Below, piece after piece: positions 1 through 7,360 of a DNA stretch of 64,000 bases. A program made the position numbers and the translations under genes. Source of the stretch: Streptomyces sp. KL109B (GTDB taxonomy: Bacteria; Actinomycetota; Actinomycetes; Streptomycetales; Streptomycetaceae); NCBI RefSeq assembly GCF_030766935.1, contig NZ_JASERL010000002.1:62001-126000 (forward strand), written 5' to 3'. The notes under the pieces are model-generated. The model saw only the letters and a list, made by a program, of their open reading frames with translations. It had not been told where the DNA came from and ran no database searches. How positions within the stretch are numbered: position 1 is the first letter of the stretch; each line of letters starts with the position of its first letter.

Positions 1-1106
1 AGGATGTTGACCCGCACCGGAGTGCCGTACTTCTCGGAGATGCGGCCCAGCCAGGCCGGTCCCGCGCCGTCCGCGCACGCGACGGCCTGCGCGCGGTGCG
101 CGCCCATCGCCCAGGTGACACCGGAGGTGAGCAGGCCGATGATGAGGCCGGCCGCGGCGACGCCGCCGAACACGGACCCGAGGCCGGTGAGCGTCACCGT
201 GCCGTCCGCCGCGATCGAGCCTCCGTAGACGGTGAACACGGCCTTGCAGGCGTCGATGAAGCCGCCCAGGCTGCCGATCTCCTGGCTGGGCAGAACGAAG
301 AGGATGCCGAGGATCGGGCCTCCGTAGAGGAGCACGGCGGCGAGGCCGGAGCGCAGGATCGACAGGGGGATGTCGCGGCGCGGGTTCTTCATCTCCTCGG
401 CGGCGGAGCTGGGCAGTTCGAAGCCTACGTAGTTGAAGATGAGCACAGGGACGAGCGCGACGAAGCCCGCATACGTAGGCGTGAATTCGCCGGCCGGTAG
501 GGCGTGTACGCCATGTTCGGCGGCGTAGACGACGACGGAAACGAGGAAGAAGCCCAGCAGTACGACGCGCGCGACGGCGCCCGCGATGGGCACCCACTTG
601 CCGATGCGTACGGACTGCACGATCGCGAGCGCGCCGCCCCAGATGAAGACGAACCCGGCGACGTACTTCCACACCCCTGGCAGCGGCGTGAAGAACTCCT
701 CCCAGGTGGTCAGCGCGATGATGCACAGACTGCCGCCCACCCAGACCGGGTTGGAGATCCAGTAGAGGAGCTGGTTGACGCCCGCGACGAGCCGGCCGAA
801 CGCGAGTCGCGTCCAGACGTACGGGCCTCCCTGCACGGGAAACGACGAGCCGAGCTCGGCCACGAGCAGCCCGTACGGGAGGAAGAAGACGACGGCCAGA
901 ATGACCATCCAGGTCAGGCCCTGCGGGCCCTGTGCGGCGACGGAGCCGATGGTGTCGAGGCCGACGAGCGTGCAGATGAGGAAGAACAGCACGTCGAGCC
1001 GGCGCAGGTCCTTGCGCAGCCGTGAACGCTGCTCGCCCCAGCCTTCGGAGAGGTCGGGCTCTCCCCCGGCGGGCGGGGTCGGCGAAAGGGATGGCGCTTG
1101 GGTCAC
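1..1106 (-). CDS. APC-family amino acid permease (partial, 3' end off window)
   Basis: Integral membrane amino acid/polyamine transporter of the APC superfamily. The GTG start at 1104-1106 is preceded by an AGGAG ribosome site. A short acidic N-terminus leads into a first hydrophobic segment (FFLICTLVGLDTIGSVAA), and many further membrane segments alternate with short loops. The loop FELPSSAAEEMKNPRRDIP is typical of the family (glutamate/GABA or ethanolamine-type permeases). About 368 residues are visible, and the C-terminal part lies beyond base 1. It is divergent from the TetR gene at 1311, with a dyad between them, which suggests regulation by that repressor. Substrate cannot be told from sequence. 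Confidence 0.85.
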   Translation of the reverse strand, partial: MTQAPSLSPTPPAGGEPDLSEGWGEQRSRLRKDLRRLDVLFFLICTLVGLDTIGSVAAQGPQGLTWMVILAVVFFLPYGLLVAELGSSFPVQGGPYVWTRLAFGRLVAGVNQLLYWISNPVWVGGSLCIIALTTWEEFFTPLPGVWKYVAGFVFIWGGALAIVQSVRIGKWVPIAGAVARVVLLGFFLVSVVVYAAEHGVHALPAGEFTPTYAGFVALVPVLIFNYVGFELPSSAAEEMKNPRRDIPLSILRSGLAAVLLYGGPILGILFVLPSQEIGSLGGFIDACKAVFTVYGGSIAADGTVTLTGLGSVFGGVAAAGLIIGLLTSGVTWAMGAHRAQAVACADGAGPAWLGRISEKYGTPVRVNI

Positions 1107-1194
1107 GATTGCTCCTGGCGAGAACAGAACGAAGACGAAAACAGCACTACAGGGTCTTGCTCGGGCCGCGCTTACCCCCGACCGGCCGAGTTAT

Positions 1195-1212
1195 TGACTG
1201 AATGGCCAGTCA
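1195..1212. promoter_or_regulatory. Candidate TetR operator (TGACTG-N6-CAGTCA)
   Basis: Perfect 6-bp inverted repeat TGACTG/CAGTCA with a 6-bp spacer, lying midway between the divergent permease (start 1106) and TetR gene (start 1311). The form and spacing match TetR-family operators. Binding is inferred only. Confidence 0.5.
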
Positions 1213-1310
1213 GTAGTGGAACGTGATGGGACTGTGACCTGTGCGGCGGGTACGCGTCAAGAGGCGTGCGCGGGAAGGAGTCGGCGCGCAAGAACAACTA
1301 GGCTTGCGGC

Positions 1311-1931
1311 GTGACCAGAGTCCGGTTGAGCGTGGCCGAGCGGCGCGAGGCGCTGCTGGTGGCCGCCATCGAACAGATCGAGGCGCGCGGGGTGGCCGCC
1401 GTGCGCATCGCCGACGTGGCGTCCGCGCTCGGCGTGAGCAACGCGCTGGTGCTGTACCACTTCTCGACGAAGGAGAAGCTCGTCGCGGCGGCGTTCGCGC
1501 ACGCCGCGGAGGGCGACCTGGCCCATCTGCGCAAGCTGCTCGGCCGCCGCACGACGGCCCTGAAGCGGCTGCGCGCGGCGGTGCGCTGGTACGCGCCGAC
1601 GGGGCAGGCCAAGGGCTGGCGGCTGTGGATCGAGGGCTGGTCGGCGGCGCTGCGCGAGCCCGCGCTGCGGGAGGTCACGCGCGACCTCGACCGGCAGTGG
1701 AAGGCGGCGCTCGCGGAGGTGGTCGCCGAGGGCGTGGCGGCGGGCGAGTTCAGCTGCCCCGACCCGATGGCGACGGCGCTGCGCCTGACGGCGCTGCTCG
1801 ACGGGCTCGCCGTACAGATGACGGCGTACGACGGTGGCGCGTCACGGACCCGTACGCAGGAGTGGGTGGACGAGGCGCTCGCCCGCGAACTGGGCCTGGA
1901 GCGCGCCGAGTTGACGGGGGCGGGACGCTGA
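1311..1931 (+). CDS. TetR/AcrR family transcriptional regulator
   Basis: A 206-residue one-component repressor. The N-terminal TetR helix-turn-helix spans about residues 8-55, with the recognition-helix region LGVSNALVLYHFSTKEKL and the hallmark LYHF/KEKL residues. The rest is an all-alpha ligand/dimer domain (BetI-like C-terminus). GTG start. It is divergent from the amino acid permease, so autoregulation plus control of the permease is the natural model. The stop codon sits inside a hairpin (1926-1947). Ligand unknown. Confidence 0.85.
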   Translation: MTRVRLSVAERREALLVAAIEQIEARGVAAVRIADVASALGVSNALVLYHFSTKEKLVAAAFAHAAEGDLAHLRKLLGRRTTALKRLRAAVRWYAPTGQAKGWRLWIEGWSAALREPALREVTRDLDRQWKAALAEVVAEGVAAGEFSCPDPMATALRLTALLDGLAVQMTAYDGGASRTRTQEWVDEALARELGLERAELTGAGR

Positions 1932-1947
1932 CGGAAGTCCGTCAGCG
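1926..1947 (+). terminator. Hairpin spanning the TetR stop codon
   Basis: CGCTGACGG / CCGTCAGCG arms with a four-base apex (AAGT) fold across the TGA stop of the TetR gene. No T-run follows. A probable Streptomyces-type GC hairpin terminator. Confidence 0.5.
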
Positions 1948-2001
1948 CCGCCGTACCGCCGAGGGAGAGGGCGTCAGGGCGCCGAGCGGGAGGACGCCGG
2001 C

Positions 2002-2079
2002 CCACCCGCACCCCGAAGAGCCTCGGCCGTCCTCCAGGGCCCACCCGCGCCCCGAAGAGCCTCGGCCGTCCTCCAGGGC
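2002..2079. repeat. 39-bp tandem duplication
   Basis: Two adjacent 39-bp units (2002-2040 and 2041-2079) differ by a single base (A/G, tenth base of the unit). They lie in the gap between the convergent TetR and SGNH-hydrolase genes. No coding role seen; it may be part of the shared 3' ends. Confidence 0.8.
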
Positions 2080-2126
2080 GCACGTCCGCCGCGCGGAAGG
2101 GCGTCAGCCGGCCGCCCCGAGTGGTG

Positions 2127-2960
2127 TCAGGACGCCGATTCCAGGTGCGCCTTGACGGCGTGCGGGTCCACGAAGCCCTTCGCCTGCACCCGGTCGCCGG
2201 AGGACTCGCCGCGCAGTCGGCGCCCGATCCACGGCACCAGGAACTCGCGCGCCCAGTGGATGTCGTCGCGCCGCACCTCGAACGTGCCGCGCGGCGGCAG
2301 CGGCGGCCACGCCTGCTCGGGGTCGGCCGGGACCTCCATGCCGAGCACCTGGCCCGCGCGCAGCGCGACCCGGGTGTGACCCTCGGGCGAGAGGTGGAGG
2401 CGGTCCTCGTCCCAGGCCCTGCGGTCCTGGATGGACTTGAGGGACCACAGGTCGAGCATCAGGGCGCCGTGCCGGTCGGCGATCGCCCGCACATGCATGT
2501 TGTACGTGGCGATCTTGCCGCGCAGGTGCTTGAGCACGGCCACGTCACGGGTGTCGAAACCGGTGGCCACCATGACGGTGCCGGCCGCGCCGGCGAGCTT
2601 GGCCACGGCCTTCTCGAAGCGCTCGGCGACATCGTCCGGGTCGGTGCCGGGCCGGATGATGTCGTTGCCGCCGGCGACCAGGGTGACCAGGTCGGGGGCG
2701 AGCTCGACGGCCTTCGGCACCTGGTCCGCGACGACCTGGTCGAGGAGCTTTCCGCGCACGGCCAGATTCGCGTACCGGAAGGTGTCCTCGGGCACGCGGT
2801 CGTCCAGGAGGACGGCGAGCCGGTCGGCCCAACCCGCGAAGTTCCCGTCGGGACCGGGGTCACCGACGCCTTCGGTGAAACTGTCGCCCACGGCCGCGTA
2901 GGACCGGATCGTGCCGATGTGTGAGTCCGTGAGTGCTCTCGATTCGTTTGCCACGACCAC
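2127..2960 (-). CDS. SGNH/GDSL hydrolase family protein
   Basis: A 277-residue esterase/lipase-like hydrolase. Block I is AVGDSFTEG (nucleophile Ser near residue 27), the block III Gly/Asn is in VAGGNDI, and the block V catalytic pair is in DRLHLSPEGH. No signal peptide or membrane segment, so it is probably cytosolic. The C-terminal 70 residues extend past the core fold (WARE, RRLRG), as in Streptomyces SGNH proteins acting on acyl or sugar esters. GTG start at 2958-2960, with a second GTG two codons later. No clear ribosome site is seen. Substrate unknown. Confidence 0.85.
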   Translation of the reverse strand: MVVANESRALTDSHIGTIRSYAAVGDSFTEGVGDPGPDGNFAGWADRLAVLLDDRVPEDTFRYANLAVRGKLLDQVVADQVPKAVELAPDLVTLVAGGNDIIRPGTDPDDVAERFEKAVAKLAGAAGTVMVATGFDTRDVAVLKHLRGKIATYNMHVRAIADRHGALMLDLWSLKSIQDRRAWDEDRLHLSPEGHTRVALRAGQVLGMEVPADPEQAWPPLPPRGTFEVRRDDIHWAREFLVPWIGRRLRGESSGDRVQAKGFVDPHAVKAHLESAS

Positions 2961-2963
2961 GTA

Positions 2964-2979
2964 TTTTCGCTCGCGAAAA
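2964..2979. promoter_or_regulatory. AT-rich palindrome upstream of SGNH hydrolase
   Basis: TTTTCGC-TC-GCGAAAA, perfect 7-bp arms, ends 4 bp before the start codon of the minus-strand hydrolase. Its AT content stands out in this GC-rich DNA. A repressor site or a 5' leader hairpin is possible. Confidence 0.35.
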
Positions 2980-3058
2980 GTGGCCTACGCCACCGTAAGT
3001 AGGGGTTGACGCGTGGTGAGATACCCCACTCGCCACCTGGGGAATAACCGCGCAAACG

Positions 3059-3094
3059 CGTCCGGCGCCCGGGGAGGGCCCCGGGCGCCGGACG
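3059..3094 (-). terminator. Strong hairpin terminator of the M23 peptidase gene
   Basis: A 16-bp perfect GC stem (arms 3059-3074 and 3079-3094, starting CGTCCGGCGCCC) with a 4-base loop lies 35 bp beyond the stop codon of the minus-strand peptidase gene. Confidence 0.8.
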
Positions 3095-3128
3095 GAACGC
3101 GAGCGTTCGAGCGCTATGCCATGTCGGC

Positions 3129-3929
3129 TCAGGCGTCCACGCCGTGCTGGCTCAGGTACGCGATCGGGTCGATGTCCGAGCCGTAGTCGGCGGTCGTGCG
3201 GACCTCGAAGTGGAGGTGCGGGCCGGTGACGTTGCCGGTCGCGCCGGACTTGGCGATCTCCTGGCCCGCGGTCACCTTGGCGCCCTCGGAGACGCTGATC
3301 GAGGACAGGTGGGCGTACTCGGAGAAGTGGCCGTCGGCGTGCTCGATGACGATCTCGTTGCCGTACGCGCCGCCGTCGCCGGCGGAGACGACGGTGCCGT
3401 CGGCGATCGACTTCACCGCGGTGCCGGTGGGCACCGAGAAGTCGGCGCCGGTGTGGCTGCCGCTGGACCACATGGAGCCGGAGGAGCCGTAGCCGTGGCC
3501 GGAGGCGCCGTCGACCGGCTTCACGTAGTCGGCGTCGCTGGTCGAGGCGCTCGCCTGGGTGGTGGCCGCGGCGTCCGTGCCCGTGGTCGCGGAGCCGCTG
3601 TCGGCCGCGCCGCCGAGGTCGAGCTTCATGCCGATCTTGATGTGGTCGGCATCGGAGCCGACGACGTCCTTGTTGCCCTCGTACAGCTTCTTCCAGCCGC
3701 CGTCGACGTCCTGCGCCTTGGCGATCTTCGAGAGCGTGTCACCGGCCTTGACGGTGTACGTGGTGTTCGCGGTGCTCGCGGCGTCGGCGGCACCGCCGGA
3801 CGTCGCGGCCTGGGCGCCGGTGGCGCCCATCAGCGGGAGCGCGAGCGCGGCTCCACCGGCGGAGGCGATGGCGGCGACGCGGGCAATGCGCTGCGAGGTC
3901 GAAAGACGCTGCTTTCCCTTTGCGGGCAT
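3129..3929 (-). CDS. Secreted LysM - M23 family metallopeptidase
   Basis: A 266-residue cell-wall hydrolase. Signal peptide: residues 1-41 (basic N-region, hydrophobic core to AQA). LysM peptidoglycan-binding domain: about 58-105 (YTVKAGDTLSKIA...). Low-complexity Thr/Ser/Ala linker: 108-135. C-terminal M23 (lysostaphin/DD-endopeptidase) domain with zinc ligands in HTGAD (H159/D163) and the HLHFE motif (H238/H240), plus the YAHLS histidine (H207). ATG start chosen for the GGAGAGG ribosome site and the signal peptide directly behind it. It is preceded by a c-di-AMP riboswitch, a known Streptomyces control on wall-remodelling genes. Confidence 0.93.
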   Translation of the reverse strand: MPAKGKQRLSTSQRIARVAAIASAGGAALALPLMGATGAQAATSGGAADAASTANTTYTVKAGDTLSKIAKAQDVDGGWKKLYEGNKDVVGSDADHIKIGMKLDLGGAADSGSATTGTDAAATTQASASTSDADYVKPVDGASGHGYGSSGSMWSSGSHTGADFSVPTGTAVKSIADGTVVSAGDGGAYGNEIVIEHADGHFSEYAHLSSISVSEGAKVTAGQEIAKSGATGNVTGPHLHFEVRTTADYGSDIDPIAYLSQHGVDA

Positions 3930-3937
3930 GGTGAATT

Positions 3938-4086
3938 CCTCTCCGTCGCCTACGAGGTGAGCTGTCGGGTTCGGGCTGGAGATGCCCGGCCGGGCCCGGA
4001 GTGCGGGCCCGGCTTCACCCCAAGCCGCTTCGGGAAATCCCCTACGCGGCGTCTTGCGTGTGGGTCCCCCGCTCCTGCCGTAACGG
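3938..4086 (-). promoter_or_regulatory. c-di-AMP (ydaO/yuaA) riboswitch
   Basis: On the minus strand, the leader of the M23 peptidase carries the conserved ydaO blocks in order: GGAGCGGGGGACCC, TTGGGGTGAA, then GAACCCGACAGCTCACC and CTCGTAGGCG, directly followed by the GGAGAGG ribosome site. This layout matches the Streptomyces rpf/LysM/NlpC class of ydaO leaders. Family knowledge says c-di-AMP binding lowers expression. Edges are approximate. Confidence 0.88.
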
Positions 4087-4487
4087 GTAGTCGAAAGGAA
4101 TCCGGGCGGCGGCAGGACTAGGCGTTCCGTCCGGATTGATTGGTGACCGTAGGCGAACCGGATTGGCGACGCCAAACGCCGAATTCGCCGACGGCGGCAA
4201 TTCCTTGGATTTCTGAGGCTCCCCTGTGTAACCCTGCGTCGACATTCCTCGCTTTACCAACGCCATACCTTCGGGGATTACTGGGCCGACAATCCAGGCC
4301 GAGCGCCACGCAGCGTCACGAACATGACGCCGCTCACGCACACGCCAACAACCCCCTCCCATCTATGAACAGTTGGGATTGAACCCCACAAAACGGACAG
4401 ATGGTTGCCCGTGGAACCGATGTCGTATCGTCAGGAGCGCGCCCGCACGGCGACCCAACGCCGGTGCACCAATTGGGAGGAGCCCCT
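4087..4487. other. Intergenic region between riboswitch and phosphatase gene
   Basis: About 400 bp with no gene. It should hold the promoter of the riboswitch transcript (minus) and of the phosphatase (plus). It is less GC-rich than its surroundings. No convincing -35/-10 pair or conserved RNA was recognised. Confidence 0.4.
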
Positions 4488-5285
4488 GTGACGCAGCACG
4501 CACCGTCCACCGAGCCCGAGCTGACCGGAGTGCGCAACTTCCGAGACGTGGGCGGCCTTCCCACCGTGGACGGCCGGCGCGTGCGCCAGGGCGTGTTGTT
4601 CCGCAGCGGCCACCTCGCCCACGCCACGGCCGAGGACGCGACGTTCCTCTCCTCTCTCGGTCTGCACACGGTCTTCGACTTCCGTAACGCCGCGGACCAG
4701 AAGCTGGAGGGCGCGGACGTCGAGCTGCCCGGCGTGCGCAATCTGAACCTGCCGCTCAACGACCCGGCCGACGGCGCCGAGTTCTGGGCCATGGTCCGCG
4801 ACGGCGACATCGAGCAGCTGCGCTCGATCCTGTCCGAGGGCCGCGCGGCGGGCCGGCTCGTCGACTCCTACCGCACCATGATCAAGGAGCGCACCGCCGA
4901 GCACAGCCGCGTGCTGCACTCCCTCGCCGAGGACAGCCTGCCCGCGCTGATGCACTGCGCGGCGGGCAAGGACCGCGCGGGCCTGTCCATCGCGGTGACG
5001 CTGCTCGCGGTGGGCGTGGAGCGCGAGGCCATCGAGGCGGACTACCTCAAGTCGAACGAGAAGCACCGCCGCTACAAGGTGCACCGCTCCGCCGCCTCCA
5101 AGGACGCCTACTCCGACGAGGTCATGGAACTGCTCAGCCCGCTCTTCGACGCCCGCGTCGAGTACCTGAACGCGGGCCTCGAAACCATCGACGAGCAGTG
5201 GGGCAGCACGGACCGCTACCTCGAAGAGGGCCTGAGCCTCTCCGCGGCAACCCGCGAACGCCTCCGCGAGCGCCTGCTGGTCTGA
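4488..5285 (+). CDS. Tyrosine-protein phosphatase (DSP/PTP-like)
   Basis: A 265-residue protein-tyrosine/lipid phosphatase of the bacterial Y_phosphatase3 (PtpB-like) type. The N-terminal signature is GVRNFRDVGGLP, and the catalytic P-loop is HCAAGKDRAG (Cys157, Arg163). C-terminal helices carry the family residues DYLKSNE. The GTG at 4488 follows GGAGGAG at the right distance, so it is preferred over an in-frame ATG 87 bp upstream. Its last 70 bp overlap the 3' end of the convergent EamA transporter gene. Physiological substrate unknown. Confidence 0.9.
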   Translation: MTQHAPSTEPELTGVRNFRDVGGLPTVDGRRVRQGVLFRSGHLAHATAEDATFLSSLGLHTVFDFRNAADQKLEGADVELPGVRNLNLPLNDPADGAEFWAMVRDGDIEQLRSILSEGRAAGRLVDSYRTMIKERTAEHSRVLHSLAEDSLPALMHCAAGKDRAGLSIAVTLLAVGVEREAIEADYLKSNEKHRRYKVHRSAASKDAYSDEVMELLSPLFDARVEYLNAGLETIDEQWGSTDRYLEEGLSLSAATRERLRERLLV

Positions 5286-6166
5286 TCGTCCGCGCGGCGG
5301 CGTCGACCGGCCCCCGCCTGCCAGGCGCCGCCCGCCGCCGCGGCGACGATCATGCCCATCGCCAGGATCTCCCCGCCGCCGAGCGCCTCGCCGAGCCCCA
5401 CCCAGGCGAGCACCGCGGCCACCGCGGGCTCCAGGCTCAGCAGGATCCCGTAACTCCGCTGCGGGATCCTGCGCAGGACCGCGTAGTCGGACGCGTACGG
5501 GATCGCCGTACCGGTCATGGCCATCACAAAGCCCAGAAGCAGGACACGGCCGTCGAGGATCCGGCCCGGTTCACCGGCCGAGACGAACAGCACGAGCAGC
5601 ACGGCGGCGCCGATCGCGGTGGACAGCGCGAGCCCGTCGGCCCGCGGGAACAGCGCGCCCGTGCGCGCGGTGAGCACGATGTAGAGGCCCCAGCAGACGG
5701 CGTTGACGACCGCGATCAGCAGGCCGAGCGGATCGATGTCCGCGAGATCGCCGACGGGGCTCAGCAGGAGGACACCCGCGTACGCCAGCGCGGGCCACAC
5801 GAGTTGGCCGCTACGCCGGGTCCGCACGACGGCGACGGTGATCGGGCCGAGGAAGCCGACCGCCGTCGCGGTACCGACGGGGATCCGGGCCGCGGCCCCG
5901 TACAGCGTGAGGTTCATCGTCGCGGTGACCACGCCCAGGAGCAGCACCACGCCCCACTGCCGAGCCGAGTACGTACGCGGGCGCGGCCTCGTCAGAGCCC
6001 ACAGCACGACCGCGGAGAAGGCGCTGCGCAGGAACGTGACACCGATGACGCCTCCGGCCGCGAAGAGCGTCTTGGCCAGCACGGTTCCCGTCTGCAGCGA
6101 CAGCATCGACAGCAGGACGAGGCCGATCCAGGGCAGCCGGGTCGAGAGGTTTGATGAGCCGGTCAT
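5216..6166 (-). CDS. EamA/DMT-family transporter (RhtA-like)
   Basis: A 316-residue membrane protein with about ten hydrophobic segments in two EamA repeats. Features include FLRSAFSAVVLWAL, the second-repeat LLSLEPAVAAVLAW and GEALGGGEILAMGMI. It resembles RhtA-type amino-acid/metabolite exporters. The basic tail (RRRRADDQTSRRSRRRSR) is encoded opposite the end of the phosphatase gene, so this C-terminus probably arose by read-through extension. Divergent from the LysR gene at 6258, its likely regulator. Confidence 0.88.
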   Translation of the reverse strand: MTGSSNLSTRLPWIGLVLLSMLSLQTGTVLAKTLFAAGGVIGVTFLRSAFSAVVLWALTRPRPRTYSARQWGVVLLLGVVTATMNLTLYGAAARIPVGTATAVGFLGPITVAVVRTRRSGQLVWPALAYAGVLLLSPVGDLADIDPLGLLIAVVNAVCWGLYIVLTARTGALFPRADGLALSTAIGAAVLLVLFVSAGEPGRILDGRVLLLGFVMAMTGTAIPYASDYAVLRRIPQRSYGILLSLEPAVAAVLAWVGLGEALGGGEILAMGMIVAAAAGGAWQAGAGRRRRADDQTSRRSRRRSRVAAERLRPSSR

Positions 6167-6190
6167 GGTGCTGTTCTACGGCTCGTGATC

Positions 6191-6238
6191 CATCGAGTCC
6201 AACGATTCTTTTCGATGCTTTCAATCGACTCTCTCGAT
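6191..6238. promoter_or_regulatory. Candidate LysR binding region
   Basis: Two dyads lie in the 91-bp gap of the divergent EamA/LysR pair: CATCGA-N15-TCGATG (6191-6217) and ATCGA-N5-TCGAT (6224-6238). Multiple ATCGA half-sites fit a LysR-type regulatory region. Inference only. Confidence 0.45.
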
Positions 6239-6257
6239 ACGAAGGTAGGGTGCGACT

Positions 6258-7187
6258 GTGGACACGCGCCTGCTGACGACGTTCGAGACGGTCGCCGAGA
6301 GACTCAGCTTCACCCGGGCCGCGGTCGACCTCGGCTACGTCCAGTCGACGGTGACGGCGCAGATCAAGACGCTGGAGACGGAGCTCGGCGTCCGGCTCTT
6401 CGAGCGGCTCGGCCGCAGGATCCTGCTCACCGACGCGGGGCGGGAGCTGCACGCCGCGGCGCCCGAGCTGCTGCGGCACGTGGAGCGGACCCGCGATGCC
6501 GTGGTCACGGCGGGCGACCCCCACCGCGCGCAGCGTGGAACGCTCGGGCTCGCCGCCCCCGAGAGCCTGTGCTCGACCCATCTGCCCGCCGTGCTGAAGG
6601 CGTTCCAGGACCGCTACCCACAGGTGACGGTCGTCTTCCGGCCCTCGGGACGCCAGGGGGTGCTCGACGACCTCGCCTCAGGGCGGATCGACGTCGGATT
6701 CCTGCTGGAACGGTCCGTCGAGGTGCCGGGGATCGAGGCGGTGGAGATGCGCCGGGAGCCGTTTGTGCTCGTGGCCGCGCCGTCCCACGCGCTGGTCGGC
6801 TCGGGCCGGGTCCGTGCCGCCGACCTCGCGTCGCACACGGTGCTGCTCCTGGACAGCGGCTGCGCTCAACGACACCTCATGGACGAGGAGTTGCGCCCCG
6901 AGCGGACGCGGCCGCGGACCATCGAGTTCACCACGATGGAACCGGTGAAGCGGTCCGCCGCCGCGGGCCTCGGTGTCGCCCTTCTCCCCGCCGCCACTGT
7001 CGAGGGGGAGCTCGCACGCGGCGAACTGGTGGCACTCCCCTTCACATCGAAGTCGGCGAAGTCAGCAACGCCGTCGAAGCCCTCGCTGCGCGTGTTCTCC
7101 GTCCGCAACCGGGCCCGCCGCACCGGCCCCCTCGTCAGCCTGCTCCTCGACCTCGCCGCCGAGCACTGGGGCACGCCCCCTCACTGA
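6258..7187 (+). CDS. LysR family transcriptional regulator
   Basis: A 309-residue LTTR. Winged helix-turn-helix: residues 1-60 (LLTTFETVAERLSFTRAA, then QSTVTAQIKTLE and GVRLFERLGR). LysR substrate-binding domain: about 90-300. GTG start. Divergent from the EamA exporter; classical LTTR-target arrangement. Its stop codon overlaps by 7 bp the 3' end of the small convergent membrane-protein gene at 7181. Confidence 0.9.
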   Translation: MDTRLLTTFETVAERLSFTRAAVDLGYVQSTVTAQIKTLETELGVRLFERLGRRILLTDAGRELHAAAPELLRHVERTRDAVVTAGDPHRAQRGTLGLAAPESLCSTHLPAVLKAFQDRYPQVTVVFRPSGRQGVLDDLASGRIDVGFLLERSVEVPGIEAVEMRREPFVLVAAPSHALVGSGRVRAADLASHTVLLLDSGCAQRHLMDEELRPERTRPRTIEFTTMEPVKRSAAAGLGVALLPAATVEGELARGELVALPFTSKSAKSATPSKPSLRVFSVRNRARRTGPLVSLLLDLAAEHWGTPPH

Positions 7188-7360
7188 TTCCCGCCCAGCG
7201 TGAACAGCAGATAGATGAACGCGGCCAGCGCATGCCCCGCGAAGACGTACACCAGTACCCGCACGAGGATGCCGCGCGGCATCTTGTCCTCGATCTGGCG
7301 GCGGGCGGGGGCGGGTACGGGGCCCGGGGTGGGCTCGGTCGTGTCGGCCGACTCAGCCAT
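7181..7360 (-). CDS. Small membrane protein, DUF6126-like
   Basis: A 59-residue protein: Pro/Ala-rich cytoplasmic N-terminus, then a KMPRGIL turn and one strongly hydrophobic helix (residues 31-56, VLVYVFAGHALAAFIYLLF). The ATG follows a GGAGG site and overlaps the 3' end of the upstream XRE regulator, so the pair is translationally coupled. The sequence and its position behind an XRE-cupin regulator match what I remember as DUF6126. Function unknown. Confidence 0.82.
   Translation of the reverse strand: MAESADTTEPTPGPVPAPARRQIEDKMPRGILVRVLVYVFAGHALAAFIYLLFTLGGNQ

Noticed and set aside
3144..4121. Long plus-strand reading frame opposite the M23 peptidase gene
   Set aside because: Composed of shadow low-complexity Gly/Ala/Val/Arg sequence; the minus strand has a signal peptide, LysM and M23 motifs.
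4163..4175. Short TTGGC/GCCAA hairpin as an intrinsic terminator or second riboswitch part
   Set aside because: Only 5 bp of stem, no conserved riboswitch sequence around it.
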